Assembly (NCBI RefSeq): GCF_902459465.1 | Contig: NC_047081.1 | Location: 1,798,001 to 1,862,000 of the forward strand | DNA from: Asterias rubens | Taxonomy: Eukaryota; Echinodermata; Asteroidea; Forcipulatida; Asteriidae | Direction of reading: 5' to 3' | Length of the DNA stretch: 64,000 bases | Shown here: in pieces, positions 1 to 12,000 of the stretch | How positions within the stretch are numbered: the stretch's first letter is position 1 | Layout of the letters: every line of letters starts with the position of its first letter | Notes under the pieces: model-generated | What the model saw: the letters and a program-made list of their open reading frames with translations, nothing else | The model's database searches: none | What the model was told of the DNA's origin: nothing | Program-made: the position numbers and the translations under genes

Positions 1-43
1 AACATTTTGTCAGTTACAGTGTAGTTGATTTGTAACAACTCAC

Positions 44-3000
44 CACAATTGACATCTCATACGTTTCCCTGGTCTCCCTGTCTAGGGTACCATTGACAAA
101 AAGCTGGTAGCCGTCACCATCGTCGGCAACTTTAACTCCAAAATCTGAAATGTAATTGAATAGCAATTTTAAGAACAAAGATTTATATTTTAAGAATTTT
201 AAAGTCAAGGAGATTTTTCTTTGCGTCCAGTGGTAAGCCTCCACACCCCCCCCCCCCAAAAAAAACACCCACAAATTTTTAACATGGATAAAATTGTCTT
301 TTTCTATTCGAGTGTGTGATACTTTTTTCTAAGCTTTTTTTGTGTGATTCATTTCTCTAAAAGCTTTAGTGTCTCACTCTCACTATCTGTTCTGGCAGAC
401 AGCTTGGCAGACAGCTTGGCAGACAGTCAAGCTCACTGGAGTCAAGCTCTGGTGTTTCTTATTCAGCAGAGTGTCGGTTCGAATCCAAGTTGTGACTCTT
501 GTGTCCTTAAGAAAAAACACTTGACCACTGCTTCATCCAGATGGGACGTAAAGCCGTTGGTCATTATAAAAGGGCATCGGCAACAAATGATCAAAACGCA
601 AGTTTTTTCTTACCTGTTTCATTTTGGATCACCAGCATAATTTGAGTGTTATCGGTGCCCGGCTCATCAGCATCAATTACCATGAACACAAACACTGAAG
701 TTCCAATCACTGCGTTTTCAGCCACTTCTAGACTGGTGCTGGAGCTTACAATAAACTCTGGGTTGTTATCATTGATGTCTGTTACGTTCACAATGACCTG
801 GAAGGTATAGAGAAGTCAGGGTACAACTCTTTTAAAGTCTAAGGCCGCGGCTGAAACGGTGACTCCGGCTACAGCTACGAATTGATCGGCGCATCTCCCT
901 ATTCGTCAACACCTGCAGACGCGCTGATCTAGCTGTAGCTGAAATCGCCATTCTGGACACGCCCTAATAACCTTTTAAAATTAGTTTTCAAATACTTTTT
1001 TTTTTGAGAAATCAAGCATTTTAAACTTATGCAAATAAGTTTTTTTCTTACTGTTGTTTCCGATGTAAATTTACCATCCGTTGCTATAACTACCAACATG
1101 ATCTCTTCTTTGGTCTCTCGGTCAAAAGTGCCGTCAACTGTGATCTCTCCGAACTGAAATGGTAGGATGTTGAAAATGATTAAGACTAGCAGAAAACAAT
1201 TTTTCTTATAATGGGTGCGTTCGCTTAGCTTCCCTGTGTCGACCCTTCGGTGCTCAATCGAGTGAGCACCTGACAAGAGCTAATCGAACGATCACTCACC
1301 CTCTCGTGGTGACGCCATGCACCTCGGGCCAGCGCCAAGTGACCCACTCCACAAGCAGGGTACTGGGGGCTGACCCGGGTGAGCCCCTGGAATGACGTCA
1401 AAGCTATTCAAACGTACCGGGAGCAGACTGGGGTCGACCCCGGGAAGCAAATCGAACGCACCCTATATATCAATCCTGTTGGACATAACCACTCTAGATT
1501 TTCAGCGATATATCAAAAAACGTTACCACCTTTTGGTATGAAATTTTCACAGGTTGATTTTATTGTATCTAATCTACATTTATACATATATGTGATTTGA
1601 GGCATTGCATGGCAAGGTATTGATTGTGGTAACACCAAATGTGTATAGACCATGTATAAGTATAAGATTTTATGTTTTCTTCCATTGTGCTGTGTACAAA
1701 TCATGCCTGCAGGAAGTCCAGGCTTGGTGGCTCTTTTGTAAACATGTGATGTCACTGGTCATCCACATCGTCTATATATATATAGGATTAAAACAATCAA
1801 AAGTTCCTAAAACTAAAGATATACTTTGCCTTTAAACAAAAATTTTGACCAAGAGTTAACAAATTTTGTTACGCAATTCCTCTACTGTTTACCTTGCTGT
1901 CGAGAAGTTGAAATCTGTCGTCCGATCCTTCCTCCAAAGAGAATGATATGTTTGCATCGATATCTTTATCCGTCACCGTGACCTGGTCGTAATAGTAAAA
2001 CAAATTTAAGTTAGACTTATCTATTTTTATTTCTTCAGCTGAGGTCTCGAAATCAATTCAAATATTTTATAGTGAGAAATTACTTCTTTCTCAAAACTCA
2101 TTACCGGTACTTTAGAGGGAGCCGTTTCTCACAATGCTTTATACTATCAACCATTGCTTGTTACCAAGTAAGTTTTTATGCCAACAAATATTTTGAGTAG
2201 TTACCACTAGTGTCCACTGCTTTAAGGACACAAGTAACACAAACGGGACTCTAACCCACACTCTACCAATCAGAAACACCAGAGCTTGACTCCGGTACCA
2301 TCATCCGCTCGACAATGACAATAAGAAAAAATAATAAAACAATTCCTGACCTCAAATGTTTCATTGGTCAATGGTTCTCCTTCCGGCAGCTCCCAAATAT
2401 AATCGTCCTCATCAAACATGGGTGGGTTATCATTCACATCCATAACTGAGATGGTCACGTTCACCGAAACATCCTGTCGTACCAAAAAAATAATTTTATC
2501 AAAACAAATATCAACAATAATTTTTCTAATAATCTAGATTAATAACTTTGTTGCATGGACCTAATTTTATAAAAACCATTTCATAATATTTTTTTGCTAA
2601 GCAAAACATGAAGTATGGATCCGGCCCACCAACCCGGGGGGCCGTACATTTCAGAGAATCTACAACAATTTGTTTTCCATTTTCTTCCATTGTTGTTACT
2701 TACGTTCTCGCCGTCAGAAACAGAAACAACCAGAATGTATTCTGATTGGCTGTCAGTAACATTGTCCACATCGAGCACACCAACCACGGACAAGCCACCT
2801 CTGTATAAATGAATAATTATGCAAATTAATCAATCTTACCACAGACTTTATTAAAAAGATTTGTTTTGTAAAAAGATCAAACATGAGAGCAAAATCAAAG
2901 GATCATTCTGCTTGTGAAGCATAGGCCCCTCAGAGAGTGAACTTAAACACAGTACAAGCCAAAAACTGGTCACCAAAACATGGAAGGAGAAACAGGGGAA

Positions 3001-6000
3001 GACAGTTATACAGATGTAGTTGCTAGGGACATTGGGGTGCTTCCAGCTGATCTTCCCAACCTAATGAGAGATAGACAGGGATGGGCGAGCCTCAACATGA
3101 TTCCGACCTGGGTCGACTAGAGAGAGAGAAAAAGAGAGCCAAAAAACTGACGAAGAAGGAAGTTTCAGTTTTCGATGTGAGGAAGGAAAACCCCAGAGGG
3201 TTATATCAGGGAAAACACAAGCAGCCTGTCAATTTACTTACTCAATATTGATTTTAAATGGAGAGTTTTCAGTTAACAGCGAATACTGTAGGACATCACT
3301 TGCGTCAGCATCTAAAGCCTGGGTGAAAGTTTACAAATTGAAAATTATCACTAAAAGTAAAAACTAAGAGGAAGAAGATCGGGGCGTAGAATTAAAAGGT
3401 AGATAAGTTGAATTTGATGACATTTTCACAGATTAGTTTGGTGTGTTCGCTGAGAACTGGAGTATGGGAATAAGTTTGTTGTTCAAAAAATTGTGTGGCA
3501 TGATGTCCAACTAGGTCATGAAGAAAACACCAATTAAGTTCCACCAAATTAAATTTCTTCATTCCATCAAGGGGATAGGGCAACAGTTTCTTATAATGAA
3601 CCATTAATGGCACTGGTGTATCCCAACATTAGCACAAATTACTCTCTATTGCTCGTTACCAAGTAAGCTTTTATGCTAACAATTATTTTGAGTGTCCGAT
3701 AGTGTCCAGTGCCTGTCAAATGTTTTGCCCAATAAATTCGTTTTCATTGAATCACAGTGCAAATTTAAGGAAAAAGGCCTCACTGAATATCTAAAACAGC
3801 CCATCCACACATTGTGCACAAGCTGGTGTGATGTGTTTTCGGACAACTTTTGTTGCCACTGTAATTATACAGAAACAGATACAGAAGCTCATTTTTGTCT
3901 TATGGGACATACCTTGACAGTAAAAATTGGGTCGTTATATCCGCTTTCAGGAATCACTTCTTCATAAGGAGTGTCTTCGAAGACAGGGGCGTTATCATTG
4001 GAGTCATTTACCGTTACGAAAACATACGCAAAGGAGACGCTGAAATAAAAAGGAGTTTTAAAAAAAAGCAAAAAACCAGAATTAGTTGTTGCCATCCAAA
4101 GGGATAAACGATATGAATGCAAACAAATTAGTTAGTGCCCGGAAGCTAGAATCTTTCTAACTTAGCCTGCAAAAAAGACTCTGCTAGGGTCGAAACAGCA
4201 GGCCACTAACAATTTTTCGTTTGGCAAAAATCAGGAAACGGTGAAATGTTGAAGACAACCGTCTATGCATAGTGCCATATAAATGTAATGATTCTGTTTG
4301 TAGGACATCAAAAAATAAACCACAAGGGAGACTGACTGGGTACATTTTAAATGTTTTGGGAAAACACCCCCAGAATTATTTTTATAAGAATTACCGACTG
4401 GGCTCCCAGGACCGGTCCATTGCCTCAATAAATAGAATAAATTCCTCTACTCGCTCGGCGTCCACTTCAACAGATGTCAGAAATATCTCGCCAGAATTCC
4501 GATCGACTTTGAAGAAACCCTCTCCGCCGTTTGTGGCTGACTTCAGGAAGTAACTGATTTTATTTGGCGCGCCAAGAGACACGGCAAAGACCTGTTAAAG
4601 GGAAGGTACATCTTTGGTTATTACATCGAGAAAAATTAATGACCTTAAAGGCAGTGGTTACTATTGGTAATTTCTCAAAATATTTATTAGCATAAAACTT
4701 TACTTGGTAACGAGTAATGGGGAGAGGTTGATAGTATAACAAATTGTGAGAAACAGCTCCCTCTGAAGTGACGTAGTTTTTGAGAAAGAAGTAATTTTCA
4801 ACGAATTTGATTTCGAGACCTCAGATTTAGAATTTGAGGTCTCGAAATCCACCATCTAAAAGCACACAACTTTGTGTGACAAGGGTGTTTTTTCTTTCAT
4901 TATTCATTATCTCGCAACTTTGACGCCCAATTGAGCTCAAATTTTCACAGGTTTGTTATTTAATGCATATGTTGAGATACACCAAGTGAGAAGACTGGTC
5001 TTTGACAATTACCAAACGTGTCCAGTGTCTTTAATGTAATGTTGATAAATGATTCAATTAGATTAAATTATATTACTCCTCTAAAAACTGAACTTACTGT
5101 TTCTATGGGGTCTATGCTTACGTAACCTTCTGTGATTTCGGTGTCGTACCTCTCCTGATTAAACCGCGGGGCGAGGTTTTGAACCGTAATTTTTACTGAT
5201 GCTCGCTCCACGGTGCAGTTGTCTGATGCCGAAACAGTGACCTTTAAAAAAAAAAACAGTCTTTTCATTGGGATCAATTGACTAGACTGGCTAGACTAGG
5301 TTTGTATTATTTTAAAAGCATACTTTGTGATACTACCGACCATGTTCTGTGTTTTTAAACCCAAATAATTTCTTTGTAGGTTACTAAGAGTAGCAAGTCA
5401 TGGTCATTTTCCCATGCTGGACCCACACTCTGGAATGACTAACCTCTTAAAATCAGCAATATTTCCAATCTCAATACTTTCAAGGTTAAGTTGAAAACCA
5501 CATTGTTTACTCTCGCTTATGTGTAATTGGTCTATTTGTCTTATTTTCCTTGCTGTGTGTGGTTCCCCCTCCTGTGCGCCTTGAGCACCTCATTTTGGTG
5601 GATTTTGGCGCCCTATAAATATTCTTTATTATTTATTATTAAATAAATAAATAAATAGATAACAAATAAATACCTGTAGGTTGTAGGTTTGGTTGATGGT
5701 CAGTACCGGCGAGCCAGTTACATTGAAGTACAGGGTGGGGGCCCCTTGTTCAGTTCCCTCCGTCGCAAGTCTGAACGGATGCTCATCCAAATCATGAAGA
5801 GTTAGGTTCCCTGAAAAAGTCTGCAAATCAATAGAAATTCATCATCATTTCATTACATTTCATTTCATTTCATATTGTGAAGCCGAGGACCTTCAGAAAT
5901 ATGATTTTAATCAAGAACCCAATGAAAAGAAGCCGAAGAGAAAAGTGTGGGTTTTAATGTCGGAGGAAAACCCAAGAGAATTATTTCACCCAGTCAGCGG

Positions 6001-9000
6001 AAAAACCCATGCAGTCAGGACCCAATTTCATGGCTCTGCTTACCGCCGAAGTGTACACTTTTGTGTAGATTGTAACATAATTTACAGTTGAGTGTATTTT
6101 CGTTACAATAGTTCAACTTGAAAACTACTGTCTTACCAAACTGAAAGATAGGATGAAATGAAACAAAACATTGGCAGCTGAATATATATCTTTCAATTTA
6201 CAAGTGGTGTGAAAAGGGCTTTTAGCAAACTCGGGTCTGCTTTTAATGGGTGACTCAAAGTAGTGAAAGAAGAATTACCGCATCGTCGTCAGTGACTTCT
6301 AGGAGCAACTTGTCCACTCCGTCAGCCTCGTAGACGAAGGCATCTTCTGGGTCTACTCTACCGGTCAACTCGGTGACAGCAAAGCCTGGACAATTAGTGT
6401 CAATGTCGCTGATGGTAAGGGTCAGAGTGGCCCTTGCGCTACGCTGATCATCGTCAACCTGTCTCGCCTAAAAATTACAAGAAATCACAATTTAGTTTAG
6501 TTGGGAGAGGATAATGTTGGTCTTTGGAAGAAATTATTAAGTTTTTTTTAATCTAAAACTAATTGTAGGAATCATTTTTTCTTCTTTTAAATAAGAAATC
6601 GCCTAACATCGCAGGGTTGGATGGCCACTTTAAATTGAGGGCTACACTTCGCTGATTTGGGCTGTCATTAATTAGAGTAATTACCAAAGGTACAGACACT
6701 TTAAATAAGTTTACAAAGTAAATAATTAGATTGTACAAATTAAACAAGCTATAATAATATGTACCGTTAGTTCAATGATGCACTGCCCAGCTTTCAGCCG
6801 CGTGTCGTTGACGCTGATGACTCCTGTATAGGCGTCGATTTCAAGACTGTCAGCTGGACAATCCCCTACAATGTCTGACACACGGAAGAAAAACAACAAA
6901 CAACTTGATCAATCAATCAAATTAATCAATCAATCAATCAATCAAATCCCAGCTACTGACCTATTTTTTGTAACACTTTTTCTTGTCTATTACTGATGTA
7001 ACTTTTCAGTTTTCTATGTTTTTTGTAAATTCTGTATATTTTCTGTATGAATAAAGTGTCTGCTTTGAAAAGTCAAAAGAAGTCAATCAAACAATCAATC
7101 AATCAAAACATCAATCAATCAATCAATGGTTAAATTTATACGGCGCCAATCCACCAATAGCGTTGTACAGTAGGCTTTCACCAAAAAAGGGCAGACTTAC
7201 ACAAAGTTTTGAAATTGGTTAATGAAGTAGATTGCCTGATGTTCTGAGGAAGATGATTCCACATCCATGGTGCTGCGATTGTGTTTGGTTCTTTAAATGC
7301 GAAAAACATAGCCAGACAATTCTCTACAGAACAAACTCTACCTGGCACATAATCATACACATGGTGTCACCACAAACCAAATATATATTATAAATACCTG
7401 TTATGCTGTAGGTTACAGCAACATTCAGGCCCAGATCTTGGTCGTAGGCACAGATGTCGGCTGGCATCACGGTGAGGTCTCCCACAGTCCCTTCTTCTAT
7501 GGTTGCTGCGTAATTCAGATGGGTGAAGACTGGGTCTTTGTCGTCGAGATCCTCAACAGTAATAATCAACGTGACTGATGAAATGTGGTCTTTGAAGACT
7601 CCATCTTGGGCGTCCTGTGAAAATTAAAAAAACAAGCCAAGTGTGAAGAAACTACAAATAAATAGTAAACTTGCGGGTACAACTACGAGTAAATCTCTTT
7701 TGTGTTGGCTCTGAAAAAGAGGTGGTGTGGTCTGGATATTTCGAACAATATGTTTTGCAGGAAATGGTGTCATGAGCAAGATTCAAACCCGCCCTCTCCT
7801 ACTTAAACACCAGAATTTAGGTCCGATTGACTAGACAGCTCCCCCCTGACCCATCAAAAAATTTGTTGATTAATGCCTTTACATGTTTTGTGTTGAGTAA
7901 CACTTTCAAATGATTCTTGTTTCAATAAAAATAAAAAAAAACGAAAACCCTAGGGCACATTTTCAAGAACCTCGGTCATTTTGCTTGAGTCCCCTCCCTC
8001 TCTACCCCACCCCCCCCCCCAGCAAACTTACCGTAACAGCCAGAGTCAAGTTGTACTGTCGGATTCGCTCAAAGTCGACGGCCGGAGGATTTTTTACCTT
8101 CACTTCGAACTCGATTCTACCATCGGCAGTAAAACTATCGTCTAGGTGGCTGACCTCAAACGGCACGTCCTGAAATAGTTTTAAATAAAATTGCTAATAA
8201 GCTTTTATTACTATAGACCTTATGCACATGATAGCATATCAGTAAGATGCCCTCAACTAGAGGTAAAAAAAGCAGCCATTTATTGGCCAAACCTGTGCCT
8301 TGTGCGTTCAAATCTGTGTATTTTTATTGTTTTGTCATCGTTTTACCTCTAAGTTGGCGGCTGGATGACATCAATGCAAACAGTCTATAATACTTCATAC
8401 ATACTCATGCCGAATAGGAATTACATGGAGATAACAGGTGTGAGTTGCCAGACATAAAGGATGTGTTATTTTAGCACCTTTCTTAAATTTTAGGAGCTTT
8501 CCTGTCCATGATCGCCTTCAATATGTGACAACGTTCGAAGAGCAATGATAATCCACTGGAACTATAGGCTTTTTTTTCAAACACTTCCGACTTTATAAAT
8601 AAAGTTTCTTACTTCTTCCGTTATCAAGTTGTAGGTAAGTTCCTTCCGCAGGCGATCCATGTCCTTCATCAGTATGATATCGCCGAAGTCGAGAAGAACT
8701 CCCGGCCTCGCCAACTGTGGATAGAAAGAAAAACAACAACAATAATTATTATAATCCAGTGGAACTCATATATAAGAAAATGAGTAGGTTTTAGCACGTT
8801 CACCGTTGGTATGGTCTTGCCACCAGATGCCCCCCGTATCTTCTGCAGTCACTGTACTGTCCGGGACACTGGACCATATTGGGTTTCTAGACTAGTATAA
8901 TACAATGATCCACACAAACATGCCTGGAAACTGCACGGTTTTCCTCTTACCTCGTCAACAAACACGGTCGGCCATTCATGACCGTATTAGTTTGCACAGT

Positions 9001-12000
9001 AAAAGGCAAACCACGAAGTTTCTAGGCATATATTTTGTATGGTTCATTGTTTTCTACTTTTAAAACATCTTTCCAACCATATGCATTTTATAACAAAACA
9101 GTTACAAACGCTTTTTATAGACCAAATCGTCCGATCCAAGGCAATGTTATCCTTTAATCAAGAAGGGGTCCCCTGAACAGGAGAGTGTTGGAATAAAGAG
9201 GAGCACTGAATAAAAACCTTACCTCTGGTATGGTTGCTTCGTACTCTGTCTTCCCGACGAATGTTGCTTTGTTATCGTTGGTGTTGAGTGTTGATACGAT
9301 CAGGGTCAGCTTTTGCTCCTGATCAAAGAAAAGAAATTATGAATAATTCACTGTCAAATAAAAAAAAAACAATAGTAAAAATGTTGCGTTCGTGACCTCA
9401 GAATTACAATTTTGAGGTCTCAAAATCAAGCATCTGAAACACCCAACTTTGTGTAACAAGGGCGATTTTCTTCCATTATTATCTCGCAACTTCCACAACC
9501 AGTTGAGTTCAAATTTTCACTGTGACAGCGCAAGTTCTATGTCAGAATTGATCAGGTCAGACCCAATTAGACAACCTTTCTCCTTTTGTGTTTAACTGCT
9601 CAAACAGACCTGGTCGGCTCTTAACACGTTTGGCGACCACTTGAATATTGATGCCACATACATGTAGCTGTTTTTGCTGCGGTAATTCGCAAAAAGTTGA
9701 GAACAGCTCAACTGTGGTGAATTATCCGTTGCGAATTTGTGATGTAAATTGTCGCTTTTTATTTGCAGGAAGTATGATCAGGGCTTTAAAGTTTAAAGGC
9801 ACTGGACACTATTGGTAATTACTCAAAAGTATTTTTGGCATAAAAATTACTTGGTAACAAGCAAAGGAGAGCTGTTTATAGTATTAAACATTGTAAGAAA
9901 TAACGTAGTTTTCAACGAATTTGGTTTCGAGACCTCAGAATTAGATTTTAGTCCATTGCACTTTTTCATCTCCACATGAAATTCTGTGAACTATTTTGTC
10001 TTCAATTTTTCCTTCACTTTGCTTTTAAAAATGCCTCGGAATAGACAACTTAGATTGGTGGCACTGAATCTACAAAATGGGATTTAACTTAAATTCTGCG
10101 TAATTTTGACCCATCGTGTCAGGTCCCAGTGCAAGACCTTGATTTTTGTCATTTCTGACTGGGAAACGTTTTAGGACACTTACGGTTCCTCCAGCAGGTG
10201 TGCAGCTGAACTCAATTACACCAAAAGGCAATTTATTTTTACCGCTGGGAAACTGGAAGAAAGGAAGAAAGATAACTTATTAGGGCTACATGTACCGATG
10301 ACAAACACATACTGACCAGTGTACCCCCCCCCCCCATAACACACATTAGTCAAAACAACTTTAAAGGCAGCGGACACTATTGGTAATTACTCAAAATAAA
10401 GGTTAGCATAAAAACTTACTTGGTAACAAGCAATGGGGGAGCAGTTGATAGTGTAAAACATTGTGAGAAACGACTCCCTCTGAAGTAATGGAGTTTTTGA
10501 GCGAAAAAAAAGGTAATTTCTCACTCAACTTAATAATTAAAGAGTTCAGCTGAAGCCTTTTATTGTGCATCTGAAAGCACACAGAGTAATGCAACAAGGG
10601 TCATGGTGTTGCAAATTTGATGACCAATAAAGTCCAAATTTTCACAGGTTTGTTATTTCATGCATAAATGTTGGTATAGGTCTACGCCAACCCCATTGGT
10701 AATTGTCAAAGACCAGTCTTCTCACTTGGTGTATCCCAACATATACACAAAATAACAAACCTGTGAAAATTTGAACTCAATTGGTCGTCGAAGTTGCAAG
10801 ATAATAATGGAAGAAAAAAACACCCTTGTCACAAAAAGTTGTGTGCTTTCAGATGTTATATTTTGGGACATCAAAATCTAATTCTGAAGTCTTAAAATTT
10901 ACTTCTTTCTTAAAAATTACGTAACTTCAGACAGAAGGAGCCATTTCTCACAAATGTTTTACACTATCAACAGCTCTCCATTGCTTGTTACCAAGTAAGA
11001 GTTTATGCTAACAATCAATTTGAGTAGTTACCAAACTCCCCAAAGGTGTCCAGTGCCTTTAATTTATTTTTAAGTTTAAAATTAAAATTAAATGACAATG
11101 TTTTTACTTACGTCTTCCATGTCCGGCATCTCACCTACAAAGGTGACGCTCTCATTATTCAGGTTATAGTATCCACATTCTGATATGCATTCTGAGGTAA
11201 TGGCCCCCGAGTCAACTACAGCGGTGTAAACACGACCTAATTATGCATGATCCAGATCATAAAAATGCTCACCATTAATAACATTATTAAAAATAGCCTA
11301 ATTTAATTATAGATATAATAGGCCCCTAGCCCTAGTAACAATCAATTGAGTTAATTAAATAAATAGCGCATCCCAATGATGAAATTTGGCCTTCGTTTCT
11401 TGGCCTGCCCAGCATGTTGCCCCTTCAAAAGTGGATAACTTTCCGTATGGCGCCACCACTTTTTCACTCATTTTTACAAAAAGTGATATATCAATCAGGT
11501 AAATTAGATACTATATTATTTTATTTCGAATGAAAAAGTGTCGGCGCTATACGGAAACTGTCCCCAAAAGTTTTCCCATTCTTTATAAATTAGAAAGTGC
11601 CCTCATGCAAAATGAAAATTAAATTGCCTTGCCCGTGTCCTTCCTTCATTATTCAAAACAAAGATGAAATTCCAGGCTGCAAGTCGCCGCAGGCGCAGGT
11701 TTTTCTTGTGCAAAGCATCACCGAATTTGCCAATCGCTAGTCTTTTACCCCAAGATAACTGTTACCTGAATAAAGTCACCATGGAATCACATAGAATCGT
11801 CGACTTCATCGGGTTCTGTACATCATTTCATTACTTTTGTACGAAGTTTGCTACCAAATCATTCGGACACACACAGACTTTGATGTTTGTAAACAAAATA
11901 GACAAGTACCGCTCATCTTATATACCGCCCTCTAGTGACACACGTGTACTAAAGCATTAGGCCCTTTTCGAAACCACTGTTTTGGCTCCAGACTCGGCTC

